Positions 1-8,576 of a stretch of DNA of 64,000 nt are shown piece after piece. The stretch's first letter is position 1. Each line of letters starts with the position of its first letter. A program made the position numbers and the translations under genes. The notes under the pieces were generated by a model that searched no databases, was not told the origin of the DNA, and saw nothing but the letters and a program-made list of their open reading frames with translations. This DNA comes from Leucobacter sp. cx-42. Lineage in GTDB: Bacteria; Actinomycetota; Actinomycetes; Actinomycetales; Microbacteriaceae. The stretch covers positions 1 through 64,000 of the forward strand of contig NZ_JACVMU010000005.1 in assembly GCF_014529985.1 (NCBI RefSeq). Reading direction: 5' to 3'.

Positions 1-44
1 CCCCGCCCGGTTTCGCGGTTGGGTATACTTTTATTCCCGGCCGT

Positions 45-79
45 GGGGGGGGGGCGCGCCCCCCCCCCCCCCCCCCCCC
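45..79. repeat. G10-CGCG-C21 homopolymer palindrome
   Basis: A run of 10 G, then CGCG, then 21 C forms a near-perfect GC palindrome just after the stop of the minus-strand membrane protein gene. It could be a very strong terminator stem, but such homopolymers at a sequence edge are often sequencing or assembly artefacts. Confidence 0.5.
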
Positions 80-97
80 ACCACTGTGCGCTGTGGA

Positions 98-1162
98 CTA
101 GGCCGCGATCTTCCGCGCTGCCTTGCGGGCGTGAATCAGCGTACCAATCAGAATGAGCAGCATGCCCGCGACAGCCCAGATCGCCAAGGTCCACCACTGC
201 CCGGACGTAGCCGCCTCGGGGAAGTAGTTGATCGACTTGATGAGGTTCACTAGCGTGCCAGTGGGCATGTGCGAGCCGATAGTGGCCATCGTGCCGGGAA
301 GGAACTCAGAGGGAACCATGACGCCGCCCCAAGGCGTGCCAATCAGCATCACCAAGATGACGCCGAGGCCGGCTCCGGCTTTGCCCAGGAGGGATCCGAA
401 TCCGGAAATTGCGCCGGAGATGGCGAGCGCCGCACCCCCGAGCGCGAGGGCGTTCAGCCAGTAGCTGCCGGGAAGCAGATCGAACCACGGGCCGAGCACG
501 GCTGCGCCCACGAGGCCAACGCCGATCGCACCAACCGAGATCGTGATGATGCGGTGCGCGGGGCGCCGAACCATGAAGATCGAGAGCATGCCGCCCATCA
601 TGCCGCCGATGAGCGCGGGGAGCATGGAGAGGTTACCGGCGAAGGCGTTTCCGCCACCGACCACATCGGTGACCGTGACGGGGAGCGGACCGTTCTCCTT
701 CATGCCGGCTGCGACCTGGCCAAGCATCTGCGTCACCTGGGCGTTGCCTGCTGACGCGGTCATAAACTCCACGCCGTCAGCGCCGATCGCGATGCCACCG
801 AGCACCTCGCGCTCAGCGATCGCCTGTTCCACCGCCGCGCGGTCGTCGAGTTCGGTGAAGAGGAAGAGATCTTCCTGCTGCGCCGTGAGCGCCTGCTCGA
901 TCTGCGCGACCTGAGCTTCGGGGCCTGCGATCGCGAGCGAAATATCTTTCGGGGCCATCTGGCTCATGGGCCAGAGGAACGCGGAAGCAAAGAGTCCGCA
1001 GACGACGGCAACAAGGAGACCCGGCATGAGGGCCTTTAACCATTCGGGTCGCGCAGGCTTGCTGCGATTGGGAGCAGCCGCCTTGGGCGTAGTAGATGTT
1101 TGCGCCGCTTCGGGATTCTGCACCGGGTTTACGCCAGGCGCTTCGAGGTTGGCTTCAGCCAT
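98..1162 (-). CDS. ABC-2/YhgE-like multi-pass membrane protein
   Basis: Encodes 354 aa. One membrane segment lies near residues 45-65, then an extracytoplasmic region of about 120 residues, then about five further membrane segments, ending in a short basic tail. This is the layout of YhgE/Pip and ABC-2-type permease-like proteins, which often sit beside TetR regulators and are linked to export or stress tolerance; the substrate cannot be told. I chose the ATG at 1162 because GAGGA lies 8 bases upstream; the longer open frame runs back through the tetR gene and is not credible. It diverges from the tetR gene, with tandem operators between, so it is probably repressed by that regulator. Confidence 0.75.
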   Translation of the reverse strand: MAEANLEAPGVNPVQNPEAAQTSTTPKAAAPNRSKPARPEWLKALMPGLLVAVVCGLFASAFLWPMSQMAPKDISLAIAGPEAQVAQIEQALTAQQEDLFLFTELDDRAAVEQAIAEREVLGGIAIGADGVEFMTASAGNAQVTQMLGQVAAGMKENGPLPVTVTDVVGGGNAFAGNLSMLPALIGGMMGGMLSIFMVRRPAHRIITISVGAIGVGLVGAAVLGPWFDLLPGSYWLNALALGGAALAISGAISGFGSLLGKAGAGLGVILVMLIGTPWGGVMVPSEFLPGTMATIGSHMPTGTLVNLIKSINYFPEAATSGQWWTLAIWAVAGMLLILIGTLIHARKAARKIAA

Positions 1163-1213
1163 TTTCTGATTCCTCAACTGTTGTGCGAGTTTTGTGAACT
1201 GTTTCACTATAAA

Positions 1214-1249
1214 CTCAACAGCCGTTGAATTCAACATACGTTGAATTCG
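1214..1249. promoter_or_regulatory. Tandem TetR-type operators
   Basis: Two copies of CAACANNCGTTGAATT stand 16 bp apart. Each contains CAAC-N4-GTTG (1216-1227 and 1232-1243), and the second is a perfect TTCAAC-ATAC-GTTGAA palindrome (1230-1245). They lie between the divergent membrane protein and tetR genes, as expected for autoregulated TetR pairs. Confidence 0.75.
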
Positions 1250-1274
1250 TTTTGACCGGCGATAGACTGAGGTC

Positions 1275-1916
1275 ATGACCGAGACCTCGCCCGAGCAGCC
1301 AGCGAAGCGCCCCAGCGGCCGCCGCACCGGAAACGCATCGACCCGCGAAGCGCTCCTCAAAGCAGCAGTCGAGACCTTTGCCGAGAACGGCTTCGAGGGC
1401 TCAACGCTGCGCGCGATCACTGCAAAAGCGGGCGTAGATGTCGCACTCGTCAGCCACTTTTTCGGAAACAAACAGGGCCTCTTTGACGAGGCCGTACTGC
1501 GCCAGAGTGAGCAAAACCTGCAGCGAGTGATCAGCTTCACGCCGGGCGATGAGCCAGCACAACAGCTCCTCGAGATCTACCTCGACATGTGGGAAAACCC
1601 CGCAACAGCGCTCACCGTGCGTGCACTGTTCCGGGCGGCCTTCGAATCAGAAGACAACCGCGCCCGACTGCAGGCACTCATCTCAGAGACACTCAAGTCG
1701 GGGCTTCAGCTCATGGCAGAGCAGCGTGGGCCAGCCGCACTCGCCCAGCTCGAACAAGACCCCGCACTCGTTTCCGTGCGCACCCAGCTGCTCGGCGCAC
1801 ACCTGCTGGGAATCGGCATCAGCCGCTACATCATGCAGATCTCGCCGCTCGCCGACCTCTCCCGCGAAGAACTCCTCGCGCAGCTGGTTCCTGTCATTGA
1901 GGCGTACTTACCGTAA
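1275..1916 (+). CDS. TetR/AcrR-family transcriptional regulator
   Basis: Encodes 213 aa. After a basic N-terminal tail, residues about 22-70 carry the TetR helix-turn-helix (STREALLKAAVETFAENGF, then TLRAITAKAGVDVALVSHFF). The rest is a helical ligand-binding domain with a TetR_C-like region. TetR proteins are dimeric repressors released by small ligands. The tandem palindromes directly upstream, shared with the divergent membrane protein gene, are its likely operators. The inducer cannot be predicted. Confidence 0.9.
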   Translation: MTETSPEQPAKRPSGRRTGNASTREALLKAAVETFAENGFEGSTLRAITAKAGVDVALVSHFFGNKQGLFDEAVLRQSEQNLQRVISFTPGDEPAQQLLEIYLDMWENPATALTVRALFRAAFESEDNRARLQALISETLKSGLQLMAEQRGPAALAQLEQDPALVSVRTQLLGAHLLGIGISRYIMQISPLADLSREELLAQLVPVIEAYLP

Positions 1917-2081
1917 CCACGCGGAGGCGGGCTGGTCGGGCGCCGCGATGTGTCGAGTGAACCCCGCGAGATGGGCCTGTTCTGTCGAAAACACCAGTTT
2001 CTTCGCACAGAAAGGGGCCACCTCGAGAGAAAGGGCCAGTTTCGCGGAGTTGACGCGCGAAAGCCCGAGGGAAGGCAAAGC

Positions 2082-2126
2082 GAAAGCCCCCGACTCAAGT
2101 AGTCAGACTACGAGTCGGGGGCTTTC
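2082..2126 (-). terminator. Terminator originally downstream of tRNA-Ser
   Basis: A 15-bp perfect stem (GAAAGCCCCCGACTC with its complement) encloses a smaller GTAGTC/GACTAC stem. It sits just outside the left element boundary. In tRNA orientation it follows a TACCCTCCGCCA sequence, so before integration it probably ended the tRNA-Ser transcript. Confidence 0.65.
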
Positions 2127-2130
2127 ACTG

Positions 2131-2140
2131 GCGGAGGGTA
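2131..2140. other. Left attachment site (attL)
   Basis: GCGGAGGGTA matches the tRNA-Ser 3' end exactly. In tRNA orientation it reads TACCCTCCGC, followed on the chromosome side by CAGTG and a GC-rich terminator. The 10-bp identity is short for a core site; imperfect similarity continues outward (AAAGCCCCC on both sides). Confidence 0.6.
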
Positions 2141-2214
2141 TCGGTTTTCGACCGAAGCCCCATACTTCCCTTTATTCACATCGAAAAATAGTTTCAATGC
2201 CTCAGGCAAAGCGT

Positions 2215-2241
2215 AAAAGTATAGTTGGAAGTATAGTTAGG
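2215..2241. repeat. Candidate left integrase arm-type sites
   Basis: Two direct copies of AAGTATAGTT follow one another (2216-2225 and 2229-2238). The same word recurs at the right end of the element (27767-27792), as expected for arm-type binding sites of a lambda-like integrase. Confidence 0.5.
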
Positions 2242-2271
2242 AACTTTCGTCTACCGCTCTCCTCGACCGTC

Positions 2272-5118
2272 TTATCGCCGTCGTTTACGCGGCTCAAGTT
2301 CAGCCAAGAATCCGCCCGTTAGTTGGGAATATTGGTGGAACAGCTCTTCAAGCACCCGTTCATCAGTGGCATTGGCTCGGAGACCGAGAGCATTCAGAGT
2401 TGCTTTATCAAGACGGGCATGTGCTTTACGGAGCTTCGTCGGCATCGAGAGCCTGTCATACAGGTCACCGAGCGAAGCTTCTGGGAACTCCGCACGAGCC
2501 TCAATGACAGCCTCAGCACTAGCGGCGATTTCCTCTTTCGCCGCGTCGTCAGCCTGGGGGAATGGGAAGTTATTGTAAGTAATCGTGTTCGAGATTCTCG
2601 GGTCTGACTTAATCCGTCCCGAGACGGCATGCGTCCACACGTTGAATGGCCGGGACATCAGCCAACCGAAGGTAAGCATCGAACCGTCAGGTATGACGGA
2701 GAGTGCGTTATTGATGATGACTTCAGCGGGCATTAGACCCATCGGAATATAGTCACGGTTCTCTGAAGTGTGGAGCGGGACCGCTATGTAGTCACTTTCA
2801 GGCTGTCGAATTTCTTGAAACTCGGAGGCCCGTTTGGCATCTTCAACCGTTTTTGCTTTGGATGAGTCTAGACGCATCTCCCGCACCGCTGTGATGCGTT
2901 CCCGCAAGACCGTTGAGTTCTTTAAGTCAGAAGGGCTCGCCTCCACAAGCCACAAGCAATATCGTTCTGTTCCTTCTATCAGTTCCTTCGCCCCGATTAT
3001 TCTGCGGAGGTATTTCGCGGCGATGAAATCACTTTCGCGAATGCTTTCAGCATCTGTGATGGAAATGTTTGAGAGATGCTTGCCGTCGGTGGGTTTACTC
3101 CCGTAATCCATTTCTTGAATCTGAGGGTTCAACGGTTTCCTTCGCACACTAATGAGCACGTTCTCTGCGTTGAGTAGATACGCGTTGATATTTTTTACGG
3201 TTTCAAGTTCTGGCTCAGATTTTGGTGTTTCGTATGTCCATAGCTGTCGTGATGCGGATTTTGGGAGTGATGAGAATCCGATGATGACTGCGTGAACTGA
3301 TGCGACCTTGCCGCCTTCGTTCCACCATGCGAACGACCGGTGGGCGAAGTCAATTCCGAGGCCCATTTTGTAGAGCTCGCCCCAAAGAATGGGTGGCTGT
3401 TGGCCTTGGGTGATTGAGTTCGTCGACACAAAGGCAGCTCGTGCCTTTATGTTGCGGATGTATTTTCCGGCGAGATAGAACCAAGATGCCACATAGTCGA
3501 GATTTCCAAGGCCTTTTACGTTGCCCCACACGAGCTTCTGGTCGACACTCTGTTCAGCGTTTAAGTCTGTTGCTGCCACAAATGGGGGGTTTCCCATGAT
3601 GATGGTGTTGTCATCAATTGGGCATACTTCGTCCCATGCCGTTCGTAGGCTGTTGCCACAAACAATATTGGCACTCTCTTTAAGTGGAAAACGGTTGATT
3701 GGTTCGCCTATTACCTCTGCGAGGGCGAGGTTTGCTTGACGGTCTGCGAGGAACATCGCGACTGTTGCGATTTGCGAGGACCACTCTTCGTATTCGATTC
3801 CGTGAAACTGTGTGAGTTTGACGCGAACGCCATACTCTGCCGTTCCCGCGAGTCCGACGTTTCCTTGACCGCCACGAATTTCCTGAATTCGTGCCACCAT
3901 TTTCAACTCAAGTTCGCGGAGTCTCTTATAGGTAACAATGAGGAAGTTGCCTGAGCCACATGCTGGGTCAAGATAGTTCTTCTGGCCGAGTTCTGTTCGG
4001 AGTGCTTCGAGTTTCTTCGGGTCGTCCCATGCTTTCCGCATGCGTGATGTGTAGTCGTCAAGGAAGAGTGGGCGAATAACCTTCAGAATGTTTGCTTCTG
4101 AAGTGTAGTGTTCGCCAAGTGCGTGACGATCTTCTTTGCTCTTGACGGTTTGGAACATCGCCCCGAAAATAGCGGGTGAGATGGTTGACCAATCGTATCG
4201 GCACGCGTCGAGGAGAGCTTCACGCATTTCTCGGTTGAAGTAGAAGGTTTTGAGTCGCTCATGGAAAAGCCCGCCGTTAACCCATGGGAATAGCGATATT
4301 CGCTGAGGGAGAGAAGGTGGCCGCTGTGAGGTTTCGCTGTCGAGCGTCTCGAATAGTTCCTGTAGCCAAGGTCCGAGGTCTGAGCCGTCTTCTCTGCTGT
4401 CTTCGACAATTTCCTCAAAAGCTCTCGGTTTGTGCCACATTTGGGTATCATCGCCGAATAAGAGGAAGAGGATGCGAACGAGGAATACCGAAAGCTGGTG
4501 ACCTTCGTGTCCTTCTTTCTCAAATGCCGCGTATAAGTTCGCCATTTTCTGGACTGCGTGCTTGTCAGCTTGAGTTTCGTTAATCGCGGCACGGTGCGAG
4601 TAGTCACGGAACACGGCATTGACGCGATCCAAGTTTTTCGTCAAGTCACCGATGGGGAACTCAACTGTTTCATCGAGGAGAATGTTGACGATTCGGATTC
4701 GAGCGAAGTCTGAAACGATAACGTAAGGGCTTCTTAGTTTGGCGTCGAGAAGCATCATGTAGCCACGTGCTTGCTTTTCGGCCGCGTCTAAGCTTTTACC
4801 TGCTGACTTGTGCTCGATGAGGGCAACACCACCCCATAACACGTCAATGAACTGGACCGATTGAGTCGCATGATTCTTCACGGCATGCTCAAATTCGATG
4901 CCTGCGTTCATAAGATCACTGACTCCAACTACCTTATGGAAAAAGTCAGACCAAAAAGACTGTGCTTGTTGTTTCTCTTGGGTAATGGCTGCCCATTTGT
5001 CAGAGAAATGCTTCGCTGCGAGCCTCTGCTCGGCTATATCCAAACCCATAGCCCGAGCATATCGAGCAAATTCAGGCGAAGCACCCAAGAGATCAGTTAC
5101 GACTATTCGGCTACGCAC
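2272..5118 (-). CDS. MmeI-like type IIL restriction-modification protein
   Basis: Encodes up to 948 aa, matching the usual 900-950 aa of MmeI-type single-chain enzymes that both cut and methylate DNA. The N-terminal part has a PD-(D/E)XK nuclease signature (Asp92, then IEHKS with Glu102 and Lys104). The central methyltransferase has motif I LDPACGSGNF (about residues 382-391) and motif IV NPPF (about 506-509), typical of N6-adenine methylation. The C-terminal third would hold the target-recognition domain. An alternative ATG at 5049 would drop 23 residues. It is the first gene inside attL, a common place for defence cargo. No separate nuclease or specificity gene is present or needed. The target sequence cannot be predicted. 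Confidence 0.85.
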   Translation of the reverse strand: MRSRIVVTDLLGASPEFARYARAMGLDIAEQRLAAKHFSDKWAAITQEKQQAQSFWSDFFHKVVGVSDLMNAGIEFEHAVKNHATQSVQFIDVLWGGVALIEHKSAGKSLDAAEKQARGYMMLLDAKLRSPYVIVSDFARIRIVNILLDETVEFPIGDLTKNLDRVNAVFRDYSHRAAINETQADKHAVQKMANLYAAFEKEGHEGHQLSVFLVRILFLLFGDDTQMWHKPRAFEEIVEDSREDGSDLGPWLQELFETLDSETSQRPPSLPQRISLFPWVNGGLFHERLKTFYFNREMREALLDACRYDWSTISPAIFGAMFQTVKSKEDRHALGEHYTSEANILKVIRPLFLDDYTSRMRKAWDDPKKLEALRTELGQKNYLDPACGSGNFLIVTYKRLRELELKMVARIQEIRGGQGNVGLAGTAEYGVRVKLTQFHGIEYEEWSSQIATVAMFLADRQANLALAEVIGEPINRFPLKESANIVCGNSLRTAWDEVCPIDDNTIIMGNPPFVAATDLNAEQSVDQKLVWGNVKGLGNLDYVASWFYLAGKYIRNIKARAAFVSTNSITQGQQPPILWGELYKMGLGIDFAHRSFAWWNEGGKVASVHAVIIGFSSLPKSASRQLWTYETPKSEPELETVKNINAYLLNAENVLISVRRKPLNPQIQEMDYGSKPTDGKHLSNISITDAESIRESDFIAAKYLRRIIGAKELIEGTERYCLWLVEASPSDLKNSTVLRERITAVREMRLDSSKAKTVEDAKRASEFQEIRQPESDYIAVPLHTSENRDYIPMGLMPAEVIINNALSVIPDGSMLTFGWLMSRPFNVWTHAVSGRIKSDPRISNTITYNNFPFPQADDAAKEEIAASAEAVIEARAEFPEASLGDLYDRLSMPTKLRKAHARLDKATLNALGLRANATDERVLEELFHQYSQLTGGFLAELEPRKRRR

Positions 5119-5265
5119 CCGTTGTTTACCCCCACAGGAACGAAATATCCTCTCTACCGAGGCAGCGATTCGTTACCAAAAGGTGCTTTCTATGCGATCC
5201 CCTAGAGAAGTCCATTTGGGATACATTTGTCATCTAATGGTGGTATCTCTCAGACAAAGGACATC

Positions 5266-6804
5266 ATGAAGACAAGAAAAGGCCTTTTGCTCACCCTCGG
5301 AGGAATTTCCCTTACAGCGGCATTGACGTTGAGTGGATGCGGTGCCGTTGAGGGAGCACTTGAAGCCATTCAGGGAGACCAAGTCGAGGGGGCACTCAGC
5401 ACAGAAGCACCTGAGCCTGTCTGGAGAGCGGAAATTCAACATGCCACGCCTCAGGTCGCAATTTCCCAAAACGCCAACGTGGCAGTGACCTACTTCATTA
5501 AGGACGAAGCACTCATGCTTGGCGGCTTCGACCTGAAAGATGGAAGCGAGCTATGGGCTTACCCGGCGAACACCGGGTCACAAACTAATAGCTATCCGCT
5601 CAAGATTCGGACGCTCGTGGACAATGGAGAATCTTTTGTTCTGAACATACTTGATCCCGTCGACGGTCCTGCTGACGATTCTGGCCGTTTCGACCGGTCG
5701 CACCCATTACAGATAATTAACATCGCCTCCGGCGAAGTCGCAGCCACGACCGAACCGGAGTATTGGGTAGGGACCTGGGCGACAGTTTGCCTCGACGAGA
5801 AGAAGGCTTGCGTTCCGGCAAGGAACGGTGATGTTGTCTCGACGCTCAGCGTCTCCTCACGGGGAGAGGTGTCTGTAGACGAAGCTGTGTCGGTGTTCCC
5901 GGGCTATGCCTTTATTGACCGCGTTGATGACGACGGAACGTTCATCGGCGAGACGAAGGAGGGCGTCCCAACTTTTGGTCTCTTCCGGGACAACGAGATC
6001 AAGTGGAGCAGGCCAATATCAGATCTCGGGGTTTCCGATCTGCGGCGATCAGACAGCCGTGTCGGGTATGAAGATCTCAACATTGTGACAAGCTTTTTCA
6101 ATAAGGATGGAACAGAAGTAGTCGGCCAAGGGGAATCCGATGTGCTCACCATTGCTAGCCGCATGATTGACGTAGCTCCGATGAAGGACAGCGTCGGACA
6201 CTTCTCGACGCTTGCTCTTGACACTAAGACAGGTGAGACTCTCTGGGAAGCCGAAGGAACTCCCTGCTTAAACGGCGTCGCTGTCATGTGTAGCGGCGAA
6301 TCCACTATTCAGGAGAAGCAGGGTCGTTGGGATTACCTTCCTTCCACCCAAGCCGTATGGCGATTCGAGCCTATGACCGGAAAGAAAATCTGGGAAACGG
6401 AGGTTGAAAAGCTGACCCTTCTTGACAACGAAGGGTGGGAAGTCCCTCGCGGAAGCTCCATACAGGTCATCGCTGTCGGTAATGATCATAAGCTCATCGA
6501 TCTGGAGGACGGCACCCTTTCAGCACCGACCGCCGAACAAGTGTTCCGCTGTGAAGTCTCGGGGCCGGACTATAAAGCTTACGAACGCTCAATTCCCGCG
6601 GAAGGAAAGATTACTTGGACGGGTAACAAAAGCACAGTGGGATGTGGTGTAGAAAGCAACGATATCCCCGTTAGTGGATTCTCGAAAGCGGTCGCTGTCA
6701 CAGGTTCGCCACGTCCCTTTGATGCTTCTGAAGATTGGGATGTTTGGGATAAGCAGGTTCGAGTAGTTTCCACCATGGATGGACTTGTCGCTTACGAGTT
6801 CTGA
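5266..6804 (+). CDS. Lipoprotein with PQQ-like beta-propeller
   Basis: Encodes 512 aa. A lipoprotein signal ends in LTLSGC at about residue 24, so the mature protein should be lipid-anchored outside the cell. The body has repeated blades with phrases such as LKDGSELWAYP, TKTGETLWEAEG and MTGKKIWETEVE, the PQQ/YWTD-like propeller pattern. I chose the ATG at 5266 because AAAGGA lies just upstream. It diverges from the restriction-modification gene and is one of only two clear plus-strand genes in the element. Its function is unknown; a binding or assembly role at the surface is possible. Confidence 0.8.
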   Translation: MKTRKGLLLTLGGISLTAALTLSGCGAVEGALEAIQGDQVEGALSTEAPEPVWRAEIQHATPQVAISQNANVAVTYFIKDEALMLGGFDLKDGSELWAYPANTGSQTNSYPLKIRTLVDNGESFVLNILDPVDGPADDSGRFDRSHPLQIINIASGEVAATTEPEYWVGTWATVCLDEKKACVPARNGDVVSTLSVSSRGEVSVDEAVSVFPGYAFIDRVDDDGTFIGETKEGVPTFGLFRDNEIKWSRPISDLGVSDLRRSDSRVGYEDLNIVTSFFNKDGTEVVGQGESDVLTIASRMIDVAPMKDSVGHFSTLALDTKTGETLWEAEGTPCLNGVAVMCSGESTIQEKQGRWDYLPSTQAVWRFEPMTGKKIWETEVEKLTLLDNEGWEVPRGSSIQVIAVGNDHKLIDLEDGTLSAPTAEQVFRCEVSGPDYKAYERSIPAEGKITWTGNKSTVGCGVESNDIPVSGFSKAVAVTGSPRPFDASEDWDVWDKQVRVVSTMDGLVAYEF

Positions 6805-6855
6805 CACGGGAACTCACGAGCCACGTTTTCACGACGGTTCAGCGGTTCACAGTCT

Positions 6856-6894
6856 AGGGCCGGTCACCTTCAGTTGTTTGAGGTGACCGGCCCT
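6856..6894. terminator. Bidirectional terminator hairpin
   Basis: A 13-bp perfect stem, AGGGCCGGTCACC with its complement, around a 13-nt loop. It lies between the plus-strand lipoprotein gene and the converging minus-strand genes. Confidence 0.8.
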
Positions 6895-7012
6895 TTGGCT
6901 GTCCGTAGTTCTTGAGGCTGAGATTGTCAGATGTTTTTCTTCAGACTGACGACAATTCCTCTGTCGCACGAATAGCTCTTACCTGATACTTACCCACACA
7001 CGGGGCATGTGT

Positions 7013-7375
7013 TCACGCCTGAGATCCGTGTTCTTTTTCTGTTGAAGAACTGAACCTTCCGGGACATGGCTCGGCTACTTTCGCAGCCCAAAAATCGGTG
7101 ATGATCAAGACGTCATTGTCGGTGTATTCCGCCTCGCTCTGATCAAGAAGCTCTTTAATACCCTCGGATAGCTCGCTTACCTCGTCGGAACACCTTTCAC
7201 ACACAGCCCCGCCGTGGGAAGGCGGTTCTTCTTCAGCCTCGAAGAATGCCATATACAGGTCATCCATCCGTGTGTCGATGAAGTCTTGTGCCTTTTCACA
7301 CAGGAACGCGTCAATAAGACCCCCGGAGAGGCTGTCCGTGCGAGCGGCCGCGATGAGTTCATTCAATTCGGTCAT
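7013..7375 (-). CDS. Small acidic protein of unknown function
   Basis: Encodes 120 aa from the ATG at 7375; a TTG at 7402 would add nine residues. It is acidic and helical, with a CERC pair mid-protein that could bind metal with a later Cys. I recognise no family. It follows the second tyrosine recombinase gene on the same strand with a gap of about 45 bases, so the two are probably co-transcribed. Confidence 0.5.
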   Translation of the reverse strand: MTELNELIAAARTDSLSGGLIDAFLCEKAQDFIDTRMDDLYMAFFEAEEEPPSHGGAVCERCSDEVSELSEGIKELLDQSEAEYTDNDVLIITDFWAAKVAEPCPGRFSSSTEKEHGSQA

Positions 7376-7420
7376 ACGGATAATCGTCCGGGTTTCAGAC
7401 AATCCACGTCAAGGCAACCG

Positions 7421-8449
7421 TCAAGCCAAATATTCAGCCTGACCAAACGCTTCAATTTCGGTCCGGTCGTAACCCCTGAGGATGCTCAATGATTGGTGCT
7501 GAGAAACGCGAGCAATACGTTCGGCGGGAATGCTCTTTTGTGAGCTGAGCGTAATAAAGGTTGACCGAAGCGAGTGCGAAGAGAAGGCTTCCGAGCCGGT
7601 GCGTGAAACAATTTGTGCGGAGACAAGGGTGTCTCTCAGTAGCTTGGTGATGGATACGGCAGGGTGTTTCATCTCGGTGTGCTTGACCTGTTCGCCCCTC
7701 ATGACCGGGAAGAGCGGGAACTCAGGGTTCGCCTCACGAGTGATGCCTTGAGCTTCAAGAACGCTCAACCACGCGTCAAGAGCCTTCACGGGGCAGATTC
7801 GAGAAGAAGGTGCGGCTTTTACCGGAATATCAACCCCGTTCGCCGTTTGGTCGGTTTTTGAGAAACGGACCCGGAGAAGCAAACCGTCATAAGTGCGGGT
7901 TCGATTTACGTCCTTAAGCTTCAGCTCACTGATGGAACTGGCTCGTAATGCGGCGGCAATGCCAACGGCAATGAGTGCTCGGTCGCGAACAGCCCGTGGA
8001 CGCGAGTCGTCTCTCAAGTGAGCGTGAACCTGATGGAGCTGTTCAACCGTGAAGGCGTGAGCTTTATGCGGGGTCTCTTCACGTGCGTGACGACGAGTAA
8101 GGCCCGCCAAGAACTGAGAGACAAGCTCACCGTTAAGAAGCCCGAGAGCAAGCGGCGAGCGGCGAGAAGCATCGAATTTTAGTGCCGAGACAGTCTTGTT
8201 GATCGTTGAGAGAGTGACCCTCTCATCCTTTCGTTCTTGAAGGTAGCTCAACAGCTGTTGTGTGAAGAGTGAAGCATCAAGCTGACCCTCTTCGCCTTCA
8301 GGGTAGAGTGCCCACCCTTTTTCACTGAACCGAGACTGAAGGGTTGTTAAGGCTTGGGTATAAGCGAGCTGAGTAGAAGGAGCGACGCTCGCATCAAGAG
8401 TGCGAAGAACTTCTGACAAGTTGTTGATGGGTGCGACTTCAGTGTTCAC
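7421..8449 (-). CDS. Tyrosine recombinase (second, internal)
   Basis: Encodes 342 aa from a GTG with AAAGGGG upstream. It has an N-terminal SAM-like core-binding half and a C-terminal catalytic half: Arg in AALRASS (about 166), HSLR (about 290) and Tyr in LRGYDR (about 327). The usual second His is replaced by His/Gln in SQHQS. It is shorter than the integrase at the tRNA end and unlike it in sequence. It lies next to the rep gene, so it may resolve multimers or act on internal repeats. An adjacent HTH or excisionase is not seen. Confidence 0.85.
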   Translation of the reverse strand: MNTEVAPINNLSEVLRTLDASVAPSTQLAYTQALTTLQSRFSEKGWALYPEGEEGQLDASLFTQQLLSYLQERKDERVTLSTINKTVSALKFDASRRSPLALGLLNGELVSQFLAGLTRRHAREETPHKAHAFTVEQLHQVHAHLRDDSRPRAVRDRALIAVGIAAALRASSISELKLKDVNRTRTYDGLLLRVRFSKTDQTANGVDIPVKAAPSSRICPVKALDAWLSVLEAQGITREANPEFPLFPVMRGEQVKHTEMKHPAVSITKLLRDTLVSAQIVSRTGSEAFSSHSLRSTFITLSSQKSIPAERIARVSQHQSLSILRGYDRTEIEAFGQAEYLA

Positions 8450-8497
8450 GGTGGACCCCTTTCGATGATGATTTCATCTTCCCTTGGACCACCGACA

Positions 8498-8541
8498 AAA
8501 CTTAAAGAATGAAACTTAAAGAAGGACAGTTCTTTAAGTTT
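8498..8541. repeat. Iterated AAACTTAAAGAA sites downstream of rep
   Basis: Two direct copies (about 8498-8509 and 8512-8523) are followed by a perfect inverted copy TTCTTTAAGTTT (8530-8541). They lie between the rep stop and the recombinase start, close to a GTCGGTGGTCC motif. They may be a terminator, a recombinase operator or part of an origin. Confidence 0.5.
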
Positions 8542-8576
8542 GTGCCGTCGCTCAGCTCACGGAAGAGCGTTGCGGG

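Noticed and set aside
2138-2146. CCGATACC at the left attachment site as another element promoter
   Set aside because: It matches the motif by chance within the att region and points out of the element with no gene close behind.
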